From an uncultured delta proteobacterium (GTDB taxonomy: Bacteria; Desulfobacterota; Syntrophia; Syntrophales; Smithellaceae), in contig CAIVQG010000043.1 in the NCBI GenBank assembly GCA_903907985.1, forward strand, positions 62,001 to 126,000: 64,000 nucleotides of DNA. The letters run 5' to 3'. The number at the start of each line of letters is the position of its first letter. Position 1 is the first letter of the stretch. The translations under genes were made by a program, and so were the position numbers. Below are positions 8,803 to 16,877 of the stretch, one piece after another. The notes beneath the pieces were generated by a model that ran no database searches, had not been told where the DNA came from, and worked only from the letters and a program-made list of their open reading frames with translations.

Positions 8803-10101
8803 ATGAAACGCAATATACTGCAGGTTGCGATTATTGTGATCGGCATTTGTCTGCTGGATTTATGCTGCTATTTTGCTGGGGGAGTGGCTTTTGCAGAAAC
8901 TTCATGTGAATTTGAACTGCCGAAAGATATGCTTAAGGATCTTATTGTCTCCAAATTACCCCAAAAGTACGAAGATATAACGTCTGAAAGCGAGACACTG
9001 TTTACCTTGAATCTGAGATGGCTGTCGGGCACCTGTCGTATAGAACTTGGCCAAGTGGACCAGAATCGCACAAAGGTTATAATCCAGTGTCCACATTCGA
9101 TTTGGACTGATACTCGCAGTAAAACCAAAAGTCGCGAGGAACGTATAATGACATCCCTGACCAAAATTGTATCTGATACACGACTGAGCATGAGGATGCA
9201 GCAACAGGAGAACGCCAGGGCTCAAGAGCTCGAAAACAAGAGAAACCAAGAAATGAAATCCATGCTCCAGGAAGTGGTCGCAGCTTCCAAAGCTCAGAAA
9301 GAGCCGTCAAAGTCTTCCTCGGTACATTCGGACATAGACAAAGCAGATTTTGCCGAATCGCAAAGAGTTATGGGAGAAAACGATCTCGCAATAATTATCG
9401 GCATAGAAGGTTATCAAAGCCTTCCCAAATCCGACTATTCATATGACGATGCAAGGCTTGTAAAAGAATACGCAAAGGCCCTCGGCTTCAGGGAAAGGAA
9501 CATAGAACTTCTTATAGATGAGAAGGCAACCAAGACAAACATCGAGAAATCGCTTGAGGCCTGGCTCAAGAATAAGGTCAAACCACAGAGCAGAGTATTT
9601 GTCTATTACTCTGGGCATGGCGCACCCGATCCTTCAACCGGTGAAGCCTATCTCGTGCCCTATGATGGCGACCCCAGCTATTTGTCAATCACGGGCTACT
9701 CTCTGAAACGGCTCTATTCAACCCTGGGAAAATTGAGTGCCAGGGAAGTCACCGTCGTTCTCGATGCCTGCTTTTCAGGGGCGGGCGGCAGAAGTGTTAT
9801 CGCCAAGGGAGCCAGACCACTGGTCATGATGACGGAAAGCCTGAGTCTTTCTTCCAATATGGCGGTTCTTTCAGCTACACAAGGTTCCCAGATCAGCACC
9901 TCATCCCCAAATACCGGACACGGCATCTTCACCTATTATTTCCTGAAGGCACTGAAGGAAGGTAACAAAAACCTTGGTGAGATATATGGTTATTTGAAAC
10001 CCCTCGTAGAAGATGATGCAAAAGCCATGAACGTACAGCAAAGTCCCAGCCTGAACCCGGTACCTGAGAAACTAGTTGGTAGATTTAATCTGAGACAATA
10101 A
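8803..10101 (+). CDS. Secreted caspase-like (peptidase C14 / metacaspase-type) protein
   Basis: A protein of 432 residues from the ATG that follows AAGGAGAATCCT; a longer frame upstream lacks a ribosome site. Residues 1-31 form a signal peptide. A beta-rich segment follows, then a charged, probably coiled-coil stretch (about 110-165, rich in E, K, Q and R). The C-terminal half is a caspase p20 domain. The catalytic dyad is intact: H272 in YYSGHG and C323 in VLDACFSG. Family members are cysteine proteases with arginine/lysine or aspartate specificity; the physiological substrate here is unknown. The signal peptide argues for a periplasmic or envelope role rather than cytoplasmic death signalling. 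It sits between larB and larE in the same direction. Confidence 0.88.
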   Translation: MKRNILQVAIIVIGICLLDLCCYFAGGVAFAETSCEFELPKDMLKDLIVSKLPQKYEDITSESETLFTLNLRWLSGTCRIELGQVDQNRTKVIIQCPHSIWTDTRSKTKSREERIMTSLTKIVSDTRLSMRMQQQENARAQELENKRNQEMKSMLQEVVAASKAQKEPSKSSSVHSDIDKADFAESQRVMGENDLAIIIGIEGYQSLPKSDYSYDDARLVKEYAKALGFRERNIELLIDEKATKTNIEKSLEAWLKNKVKPQSRVFVYYSGHGAPDPSTGEAYLVPYDGDPSYLSITGYSLKRLYSTLGKLSAREVTVVLDACFSGAGGRSVIAKGARPLVMMTESLSLSSNMAVLSATQGSQISTSSPNTGHGIFTYYFLKALKEGNKNLGEIYGYLKPLVEDDAKAMNVQQSPSLNPVPEKLVGRFNLRQ

Positions 10102-10221
10102 ACATCAACACTTCGATTGATATTCGTTGTTTTTCAGGATGGCCAATCCTATAGACTTGTAGATGTAAGTAATTTGTCAGTAGCGTCTCATCTCATTTAA
10201 TAAAAAGTGCTCGAGAACCAT

Positions 10222-11100
10222 ATGAACCAAGAATCCCAAACTAAAACTCTTATGCTGATGAAGAAAGATATTATGGAAATAGAAAACAAATTAGACAAAT
10301 TAAAGAATCATCTGAAAGAACTGGAAAGCGTTGCCGTTGCTTATTCCGGTGGCGTGGATAGCACGTTCCTGTTGAAGATAGCACACGAGGTCCTTGGCGA
10401 TAATGTTATCGCGGTAACGGCGCGTTCTTCAACGTATCCCGAAAGAGAGTTTCGGGAGGCTGCCGACTTTGTTCGGACGTCGGGGATCAGGCATATAGTT
10501 ATCACTTCCGAGGAATTGGATATCGAAGGCTTTTCCGATAATCCGCCGAACCGTTGTTATTATTGCAAGCGGGAGCTTCTGGCGAAAACCATTGAAGTGG
10601 CACACAGCAATAATATCAGGCATGTTGTAGAAGGATCGAACGTTGACGATACGGGTGATTACAGGCCGGGGATGCAAGCCGTCAGAGAACTGGGTGTGAA
10701 AAGTCCTTTGCTGGAAGCAGGTCTTGGGAAAGAGGAGATCAGAATACTATCTAAAAAGATGGATTTGCCGACCTGGAATAAACCTGCCTTTGCCTGCCTG
10801 GCCTCCAGGTTTCCTTACGGGAAAAAGATAACCGGGGATAAACTCCGGGTTGTGGATCAGGCGGAGCAGTTTCTGCTGGACCTGGGTTTTCGGCAGGTGA
10901 GAGTTCGTCATCACGGGGATGTTGCCCGCATAGAGGTGTCCGCAGAGGAACGGAACAAATTTTTTGACACGGACTTGATGGACAGGATTTATGAAAAATT
11001 TCAACAATTGGGCTTCACATATACGGCTCTTGATCTCCGGGGATACAGAACCGGGAGTATGAATGAAGTTGTTAATACCGCTCTGTCTGAAAAAGACTAG
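10222..11100 (+). CDS. larE: Nickel-pincer cofactor sulfur transferase LarE, three-cysteine type
   Basis: LarE is an ATP-pyrophosphatase (PP-loop) enzyme that adenylates the LarB product and inserts the two sulfur atoms of the nickel-pincer nucleotide. The PP-loop SGGVDST lies at residues 42-48 of the version starting at 10222. Three cysteines are in the expected places, C112 and C115 (CYYC) and C192 (FACLASRFPYG). The lactobacillar enzyme has only the last and sacrifices it; three-cysteine forms such as that of Thermotoga maritima hold a [4Fe-4S] cluster that carries the sulfur. The start is uncertain: GTG 10207, ATG 10222 and ATG 10273 are all possible and none has a strong ribosome site. 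Separated from larB by the caspase-like gene. Confidence 0.93.
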   Translation: MNQESQTKTLMLMKKDIMEIENKLDKLKNHLKELESVAVAYSGGVDSTFLLKIAHEVLGDNVIAVTARSSTYPEREFREAADFVRTSGIRHIVITSEELDIEGFSDNPPNRCYYCKRELLAKTIEVAHSNNIRHVVEGSNVDDTGDYRPGMQAVRELGVKSPLLEAGLGKEEIRILSKKMDLPTWNKPAFACLASRFPYGKKITGDKLRVVDQAEQFLLDLGFRQVRVRHHGDVARIEVSAEERNKFFDTDLMDRIYEKFQQLGFTYTALDLRGYRTGSMNEVVNTALSEKD

Positions 11101-11130
11101 GGTAGTGTCTTGTAAATATCTATAAAATAT

Positions 11131-11211
11131 GTCATTTCGAAGCGAAGCGAGAAATCCGTGTCCTGAAAATGGTGCGTGATCATAAAGATATCTCCCGCTG
11201 GTCGATATGAC
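11131..11211. repeat. Intergenic GTCATTTCG...ATGAC palindromic element
   Basis: GTCATTTCGAAGCGAAGCGA at the left and GGTCGATATGAC at the right form an imperfect inverted repeat about 80 bp long after larE. The left arm matches a widespread type of bacterial intergenic repeat in which GTCATTTCG and CGAAATGAC face each other. No coding potential. Confidence 0.5.
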
Positions 11212-11268
11212 ATGGTTATAATGAGATATCACACTGGTTGATGACTTAATATAAAATAGGAAATTTTT

Positions 11269-11562
11269 ATGAGTATTTATGAACAGAATATTTTTGAAAT
11301 TATCATGATGCTGTCCTTTGGTTTCTCTTGGCCTTTTTCCATTTATAAAAGCTATGTATCCCGTTCCACGCAAGGGAAAAGCCTTTTGTTTCTGTATATT
11401 GTCTGCGTAGGCTATCTAGCCGGAATTTTGCATAAAACATTTTACAGTTATGACTTTGTCATCATCTTTTACATTAATAATTTTTTATTGGTAGTGATTG
11501 ATATTATCCTTTTTTACCGGAATTCATGGATAGAAAAGAAGCTGGTTGTAAAAGAGAGCTAG
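11269..11562 (+). CDS. Small three-helix membrane protein, PQ-loop/SemiSWEET-like
   Basis: A 97-residue, very hydrophobic protein with three predicted membrane segments (about 10-28, 38-57 and 63-83). The first helix carries WPFSIYKSY followed by STQGKSLLFLYI, which resembles the PQ-loop/SemiSWEET pattern of a proline in helix 1 and a G-x-S at the head of helix 2. SemiSWEETs are homodimeric sugar transporters, but many PQ-loop relatives have unknown cargo, so I do not name a substrate. It lies 14 bp before the PhzF-family gene, so the two are likely co-transcribed. The assignment is by pattern only. Confidence 0.65.
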   Translation: MSIYEQNIFEIIMMLSFGFSWPFSIYKSYVSRSTQGKSLLFLYIVCVGYLAGILHKTFYSYDFVIIFYINNFLLVVIDIILFYRNSWIEKKLVVKES

Positions 11563-11575
11563 GAAGGATGTTTAA

Positions 11576-12451
11576 ATGGAAAAACTTGTTTTTTACATTG
11601 TTGATGTATTTGCCGAGGAAAAGTTTGCCGGGAACCAATTGGCTGTTTTTCGCGGCGGAGCAAAACTCTCCCTTGGTCAAATGCAGGCTATTGCCCGGGA
11701 GATGCATTTCTCGGAAACGACCTTCATTGTTTCCGAAGAGCAGCGCGAAGGCGGATACGATGTACGTATTTTCACCCCGGCGGCGGAAGTTCCGTTTGCC
11801 GGTCATCCCACATTAGGCACGGCTCATATTATCCGCAGTGAAATTGTCCGGGATAATGCTGTGGAAATTATCTTGAATTTAAAGGTCGGTTCAATACCGG
11901 TTACATTTCAGGAAAATATCAGCTGGATGAAACAGATCAGCCCGGAGTTCGGACAGAAACTGGGTGCTAATGCCGTGGCCGAAGTATTGGGGCTTTCCCG
12001 AGCGGAAATTGATGAGCGCTTTCCCATAGAAGAAGTATCCACCGGCCTGCCGCATATTATCGTTCCCCTTAAAAAATTGGATTCGTTAAAACGGATACAG
12101 GTTGTTTTGGATAAATATTATAATCTGATCAATAATACCTGGGCCAAGCCGATTCTTGTTTTCTGCCCGGAATCTCACACAGGAATGAATGACGTAAGCG
12201 TCCGCATGTTTGCCGATTACTACGGCGTGTCCGAAGATCCTGCCACGGGCAGCGGCAACGGCTGCCTTGCCGCTTACCTGATCAAGAATCGTTACTGGGG
12301 GAACAAGGAAATTAATGTCCGCTCCGAGCAGGGCTATGAGGTCAATCGTCCCTCCCTTCTTTATTTAAGAGCGGCGGAAAGAGACGGCAGGATCGAAGTC
12401 TTTGTCGGGGGAAAATCTATTACGGTTGCCCAAGGCAATTTGTTTGTGTAG
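11576..12451 (+). CDS. PhzF-family isomerase/epimerase-like protein
   Basis: A 291-residue protein of the PhzF/diaminopimelate-epimerase fold. The N-terminus YIVDVFAEEKFAGNQLAVF and the FSETTFIV segment hold the catalytic glutamate. PFAGHPTLGTAH and, near the C-terminus, SEDPATGSGNGCLAAYL are hallmark motifs. PhzF itself isomerises an intermediate of phenazine synthesis, but no other phenazine genes are present, and most genomic members are of unknown substrate. The AGGAAGGATG ribosome site supports the chosen start. It is coupled to the small membrane protein upstream. Confidence 0.92.
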   Translation: MEKLVFYIVDVFAEEKFAGNQLAVFRGGAKLSLGQMQAIAREMHFSETTFIVSEEQREGGYDVRIFTPAAEVPFAGHPTLGTAHIIRSEIVRDNAVEIILNLKVGSIPVTFQENISWMKQISPEFGQKLGANAVAEVLGLSRAEIDERFPIEEVSTGLPHIIVPLKKLDSLKRIQVVLDKYYNLINNTWAKPILVFCPESHTGMNDVSVRMFADYYGVSEDPATGSGNGCLAAYLIKNRYWGNKEINVRSEQGYEVNRPSLLYLRAAERDGRIEVFVGGKSITVAQGNLFV

Positions 12452-12512
12452 ATAAAATTGGAAACCAGAACTAAGTAATATTATCAGAGATCTTTGCAAA
12501 ACTCCCCTGTTC

Positions 12513-12602
12513 GTCATTCCGGGCTCTCGTGACCTTCAGGTTATGACCCGGAATCCAGGAAATAATAAACAGTACTGGATACCGGCCTGCGCCGGTATGA
12601 CA
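12513..12602. repeat. GTCATTCCGG-type intergenic repeat with embedded GTGACC core
   Basis: TCATTCCGGG (12514-12523) and CCCGGAATCC (12547-12556) form an inverted repeat. Its loop contains CTCGTGACCTTCAGGTTATG (12526-12545), the core shared with other intergenic spots of this window. A second arm, GATACCGGCCTGCGCCGGTATGAC, follows. This is a typical dispersed palindromic element located between two + strand genes. Confidence 0.65.
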
Positions 12603-12652
12603 AAGTTATTCTAGTTTATGCAGTTATGCAAAATTATTTAGCCGGAGGTTTT

Positions 12653-13084
12653 ATGCGATTTTATAAAGTGGTTTTGATTATTTGTTTATTGTTGGTACCA
12701 TCTTTAATCAGCGCCGGAGAATATGCCGGCGGAGTACAGGCAAAGGTTATCCTGAAAACAGGAACAACGGGTAATGGTGATCCGATTGCTTACTTAAGGA
12801 CCGAGCAACCGGAAATAACGGCAATGACCGTGGATATTTCTCCCGGTGCCGAAACCGGCTGGCATAGTCATTCCGTGCCGGTTTATGCTTATGTTTTGTC
12901 CGGCTCATTGACTGTAAATATTGAGGGGAATATAGCACGCCAGTTCAAGGCCGGTGACGTGATCATTGAAGTTGTAAATACCCGGCACAATGGAATCAAT
13001 ATGGGTAGCGTTCCGGTGAAGCTAATTGTTTTCTATACCGGGGCCAAGGACATACCCAATGTGCTGAAAACAGCCGCGCCGTAA
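12653..13084 (+). CDS. Exported cupin-domain protein
   Basis: A 143-residue protein from the ATG preceded by GGAGG; an upstream in-frame ATG at 12626 lacks a ribosome site and would spoil the signal peptide. Residues 1-20 are a hydrophobic signal sequence ending ISAGE. The rest is a single cupin: motif 1 PGAETGWHSHSVPVYAYVLSG gives the metal-binding histidines and glutamate-equivalent region, motif 2 GDVIIEVVNTRHNG the last histidine. Substrate unknown; such periplasmic cupins are commonly left unassigned. It is the last + strand gene before a bidirectional terminator. Confidence 0.85.
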   Translation: MRFYKVVLIICLLLVPSLISAGEYAGGVQAKVILKTGTTGNGDPIAYLRTEQPEITAMTVDISPGAETGWHSHSVPVYAYVLSGSLTVNIEGNIARQFKAGDVIIEVVNTRHNGINMGSVPVKLIVFYTGAKDIPNVLKTAAP

Positions 13085-13175
13085 TCTGCTTTTCAAGATG
13101 ACCATGGTGATATCTTGATAAAGTCAAAAGTGTAGATAATACCATTTTCGCGTCTCGAACTACCTTTGTTGTCCG

Positions 13176-13196
13176 AGCCTGCCCCGGCGCAGGCCG
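13176..13196. repeat. Short GC-rich hairpin AGCCTGCCCCGGCGCA
   Basis: GCCTGC-CCCGGC-GCAGGC forms a small hairpin. The 16-mer AGCCTGCCCCGGCGCA (13176-13191) recurs exactly at 35415-35430, also intergenic, showing that both belong to one dispersed family. Confidence 0.5.
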
Positions 13197-13270
13197 AGGT
13201 CACCATCCTGGCCGCATTGGGATTAACTTGGATTTGGAAACAAAATACTCAGCTGGAAGTGAAGAAAATA

Positions 13271-13306
13271 AAAAAAGCCACTCCTGATTTCAGGAGCGGC
13301 TTTTTT
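13271..13306. terminator. Bidirectional factor-independent terminator
   Basis: The stem GCCACTCCTGA / TCAGGAGCGGC (one A-C mismatch) is flanked by six A on the left and six T on the right. It can stop both the cupin transcript (+) and the HU transcript (-), which converge here. Confidence 0.85.
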
Positions 13307-13411
13307 CTTGTTGGATAATGGTGCTAACTCTAGCCAGAAATACACGAACCCGAGCTAATAATAACTTTTCAGTTGCAGCTCAACAAAAGTGAAGCTTGGC
13401 ATAATCAAATG

Positions 13412-13684
13412 CTATTTTGCAACTGCTGCCTTAAGCGCCTTGCCGGCTGTAAACTTGGGAACTTTCTTGGCGGCTATTTTGATTGCCGCACCAGTCTGGG
13501 GATTCCTACCTTTTCTGGCAGCTCTTTTAGCGACTGAAAAAGTTCCGAAACCAATCAGGGTTACCTTGTTGCCCTTTTTCAGGTCTTTCTTTACTGCATC
13601 CAAAAATGCATCCAGTGCTTTTGCAGCTTCCGCTTTGGAACATGTAGCCTTTGCAATTTCATTGATGATGTCCGCTTTGTTCAT
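13412..13684 (-). CDS. hup: HU-family DNA-binding protein
   Basis: HU bends and compacts DNA as a small dimer. The 90-residue protein begins [20 protein letters not shown] and has the arm region [26 protein letters not shown], where the proline that intercalates into DNA lies in RNPQTG. It ends in an alanine- and lysine-rich tail of normal length. The start follows AAAAAGGAGGG. A 17-bp palindrome lies about 40 bp upstream (13724-13740), and transcription ends at the bidirectional terminator near 13290. Whether it is a homodimeric HU or one of several paralogues cannot be told from the window. Confidence 0.95.
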   Translation of the reverse strand: MNKADIINEIAKATCSKAEAAKALDAFLDAVKKDLKKGNKVTLIGFGTFSVAKRAARKGRNPQTGAAIKIAAKKVPKFTAGKALKAAVAK

Positions 13685-13723
13685 TATTCCCTCCTTTTTT
13701 TCATTAATTATTTTCCGCCAAGA

Positions 13724-13740
13724 GCATTAACTATTAATGC
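13724..13740 (-). promoter_or_regulatory. 17-bp palindrome in the HU 5' region
   Basis: GCATTAA-CTA-TTAATGC is a perfect 7-3-7 inverted repeat 40 bp upstream of the HU start codon. It could be an operator or a small hairpin in the leader; no protein can be named from the sequence. Confidence 0.4.
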
Positions 13741-13888
13741 TTTCGGATTAAACTAACACATATCATGGTTTTCTTCTACAGAAAAATGTGTCCGAAATCA
13801 ATATTTTCTTTGAGCAATAAAGCTGCCTGAACGAATTTATTGCCGACTCGATGCACAACTGGACATTTACAATACTCAAGAAAGCTTT

Positions 13889-15157
13889 TTAATCCCGGTT
13901 GATTTTTTTGCTTTTCTTTTCTTCATACATATGCATGTCGGCGCGGGACATCAGTTCATCCAGCGAGACATGATGGTGGGGATCGAACACGGCATAGCCG
14001 ATGCTGATGGAAAGATCGTACTTCCGGCCTTTGCGGGAATTGCTTTTGTTAATAAGTTTGTGCAGCCGCTCTAACTGGCCTTCTGCTGTTTTGTCGTGAG
14101 CGTCAATAGCCAGAATGGCAAATTCATCGCCTCCCACACGCGAAATGATATCAGATTCACGAAAAGATTTAGCCAGAATTCTTGCTGTATTGATCAATGC
14201 TTTGTCGCCTTCTTCGTGGCCAAGATTGTCGTTAATCCATTTCATTTTGTCTATATCGGCAAAGAAAAGCAGTATTTTGTGTTTCGAACGCTTAGAAAAT
14301 TTAAGCTGGCGCTCGGCAAGATTGATAAACCCTCTCCTGTTATAAAGTCCGGTAAGCTGATCGGTAAAGGCCATAGTTTCCAGATCATGTTCCATTTTTC
14401 GGTGTTCGGTCAGATCAATGCCGAAAACAGCGATACGCACAACCTGGCCATTGCTGTCGAAAACAGGGTAGAGTGTCTGATCAATATTTCGGTTGAACCG
14501 CACATCTTCGAAACGCACCGGTTTACGGTTCTTATTAACCAGATCAGCCTGAACCCTCCTTTGTATGGCGATATCGGGTTCGATCAGGTCATAGATGCAG
14601 CTTCCCACCAACATGTCGAGGGCAAGCCCGTATCTTTGGGCCATGGTTTCATTGGCGGCTAGAATAATGCCGTCTTTATTCATGAGATAGAAAGATTCAT
14701 TAACGGCGTTAAGAAGAGCTCGTAAATTGTTCTCGCTTTCCTGCAACATTTGCTCAGCTATTTTTCGTTGGGAAATATCACGGACGATGCTCAAAAGGAT
14801 ATGTTCGTTGCCGATGATGGCGCCCTGAGAATTGACTTCCACGGGAAATCTTTCGCCGTTTTTTTTGATATGGACTGTTTCCAGCAAAAGACCGAAAGCG
14901 GCGGCATCATCCATCTGGGGCAGAAGCTGATCGTGTGTTTCCGGCGCCCGCAGATCAAAAATTGTTTTGGTGAGTAATTCATTATGAGAGTATTGATAAA
15001 CGCTTACCGCAGCGGTATTAGCCTCCAATATTTTGCCGTCACTGTGGCGGACAAAGAGAATAACATCCCGTGAATTGTGGATCAGGGATTCATACCTCTT
15101 AATCAAATTATGGATACTGTCTTGCTGAAGATTCTTTGTTTCTGTATTGGATGGCAT
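13889..15157 (-). CDS. PAS-PAS-GGDEF diguanylate cyclase
   Basis: A 422-residue signalling protein without membrane segments. Two PAS domains come first (about residues 12-130 and 140-255; DGKILEANTAAVSVY and DGIILAANETMAQRYG are typical starts), then a GGDEF domain from about 260. The active-site motif is intact at residues 342-346 (GGDEF), and an inhibitory-site RxxD (R333-D336) sits five residues before it, so product inhibition by cyclic di-GMP is expected. There is no EAL or HD-GYP domain. The PAS domains could sense redox state or a ligand, but no haem- or flavin-specific residues can be asserted. Divergent from the M20 peptidase gene. Confidence 0.92.
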   Translation of the reverse strand: MPSNTETKNLQQDSIHNLIKRYESLIHNSRDVILFVRHSDGKILEANTAAVSVYQYSHNELLTKTIFDLRAPETHDQLLPQMDDAAAFGLLLETVHIKKNGERFPVEVNSQGAIIGNEHILLSIVRDISQRKIAEQMLQESENNLRALLNAVNESFYLMNKDGIILAANETMAQRYGLALDMLVGSCIYDLIEPDIAIQRRVQADLVNKNRKPVRFEDVRFNRNIDQTLYPVFDSNGQVVRIAVFGIDLTEHRKMEHDLETMAFTDQLTGLYNRRGFINLAERQLKFSKRSKHKILLFFADIDKMKWINDNLGHEEGDKALINTARILAKSFRESDIISRVGGDEFAILAIDAHDKTAEGQLERLHKLINKSNSRKGRKYDLSISIGYAVFDPHHHVSLDELMSRADMHMYEEKKSKKINRD

Positions 15158-15329
15158 TTCAATTTCCCTGATTGTCTTTTACTGGAAGCTCTTTGTATTT
15201 TTACATTTTATAATAATATTTTCCATAAAAATGTTTATCTATTAACTGAAATAATGTACATTATCGGTAAAATTTATTGAATTATGCAGTGCTGTGAAGT
15301 TGACCGATGATGATAAAAGGAGGAATATG

Positions 15330-16805
15330 ATGGGCAAGACCGTTATAAGAGTGTTCGCAGGCATCTTTGCCGTTGTATTAATAGTTTTGACCATAGTGCT
15401 GTTAAAAACAATTGCGTTTACATCTAAGCAGGTAAAAGCTGAGCCTGCCGGTGATTTTACCGTCGATGCTCAAAGCTCTGCTCAACGTCTTGCCAGTGCT
15501 ATCAGAATCCCTACCATTTCTTATGAAAACAATGCAGATGTTAAGGGAACCGAATTCCGGATATTCCATCTTTATTTAGATAAGTCCTTTCCGAAGCTGC
15601 ATGAAGCTTTGAAAAAGGAAGTCATCAATAATTACAGTCTTCTTTATACCTGGCCGGGCCGGGATTTAAAACTGAAGCCTATAGTCTTGATGGCGCATAT
15701 GGATGTTGTGCCGGTCGAAGAAAAAACAATAAACGAATGGAAATATAAACCTTTTGAGGGGCGTATTGCCGAAGGGTATATCTGGGGGCGCGGCACGTTG
15801 GATAACAAAGCGAACCTCCTGGGTATCATGGAGGCGGTAGAAGGACTGCTGGCAAAGGGATTTCAACCAAAGCAAACAATTTATATCGTTTCGGGACATG
15901 ACGAAGAACAAGGTGGAAGTCAGGGTGCGGTGAAGATTGCCGAACTCTTAAAATCGCGCGGAGTTGTTTTGGATTACGTTATTGATGAGGGGATGGTTAT
16001 TACCGACGGCATAATGCCCGGTGTTGCCGCCCGCGTCGGTCTGGTCGGAATTGCCGAAAAAGGTTTTATGAGTGTTGAACTGCGGGCAAAAGGTGTGGGT
16101 GGTCATTCCTCAATGCCACCTCGTGAAACAACCGTGGGAATCCTCTGCAAGGCGGTAACGAAGCTGGAAAACAATCCCTTTCCGGCTCGATTGGACGGAC
16201 CGGCAAAACATCTCTTTGATTATGTCGGACGAGAGATGTCTTTTCCCAGCAAAATGATTATGGCCAATCTCTGGCTGACTGAAGGTTTGTTGAAAAGCCA
16301 ATTACAAAAAGTAAATACTACCAATGCCATGATTCGGACAACAACGGCGCCAACAATGCTGGAGGGCAGCACCAGGGATAATGTAATGCCCAATGTTGCC
16401 AGAGCAGTGGTTAATTTCCGGATTTTGCCCGGTGACACGCCGGAAAGTGTTTTGGAGTATGTCCGTAAAACTGTTAATGATCCGCGGGTGGAAATTAAAC
16501 CTCTTGGCAAAGAAATTCAGGGTCCCTCGCCGGTGGCCGGCATTGATACTAAGAATTTCCAGGTAATTCAAAAATCAATCCGGCAGATTTTTCCCGATGT
16601 GATTGTGGCTCCATCACTGGCAATTGTTGCTTCCGATTCGCGCCATTTTGCCGGGTTGACCCGAGATGTTTATAAATTTGCTCCCATGATTCTCAAGGCA
16701 AGCGATACTGGCAGATTGCATGGCATTAATGAACGCATTGCTCTGGATAACTATACGCAGTTGATAAAATTTTATATGCAGTTGATAACTAATTCGCAAA
16801 TGTAA
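15330..16805 (+). CDS. Membrane-anchored M20 peptidase (PM20D1/carboxypeptidase S-like)
   Basis: A 491-residue M20-family metallopeptidase. I chose the second of two adjacent ATGs (15327, 15330) because it stands six bases after AAAGGAGG. An N-terminal hydrophobic segment (about 5-30) anchors or exports it. Zinc ligands and catalytic residues are visible: H123 and D125 (AHMDVVPV), D158 (GRGTLDNK), and E192-E193 (GHDEEQGG). The lid domain contains GVGGHSSMPP. Overall pattern and length are closest to the carboxypeptidase S/PM20D1 branch, whose mammalian member makes and breaks N-acyl amino acids; the bacterial substrate is unknown. It converges on the amidohydrolase gene. Confidence 0.9.
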   Translation: MGKTVIRVFAGIFAVVLIVLTIVLLKTIAFTSKQVKAEPAGDFTVDAQSSAQRLASAIRIPTISYENNADVKGTEFRIFHLYLDKSFPKLHEALKKEVINNYSLLYTWPGRDLKLKPIVLMAHMDVVPVEEKTINEWKYKPFEGRIAEGYIWGRGTLDNKANLLGIMEAVEGLLAKGFQPKQTIYIVSGHDEEQGGSQGAVKIAELLKSRGVVLDYVIDEGMVITDGIMPGVAARVGLVGIAEKGFMSVELRAKGVGGHSSMPPRETTVGILCKAVTKLENNPFPARLDGPAKHLFDYVGREMSFPSKMIMANLWLTEGLLKSQLQKVNTTNAMIRTTTAPTMLEGSTRDNVMPNVARAVVNFRILPGDTPESVLEYVRKTVNDPRVEIKPLGKEIQGPSPVAGIDTKNFQVIQKSIRQIFPDVIVAPSLAIVASDSRHFAGLTRDVYKFAPMILKASDTGRLHGINERIALDNYTQLIKFYMQLITNSQM

Positions 16806-16877
16806 ACATGTAATAGACGGTAATATATTCATTGTGATCTCAGGGCGTGATAGGGCAATCTGCCGTTTGTTGCCGTA

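Noticed and set aside
8609-8806. 65-codon + strand frame overlapping the start of the caspase-like gene
   Set aside because: No ribosome site or domain; overlaps a gene with a clear start and signal peptide.
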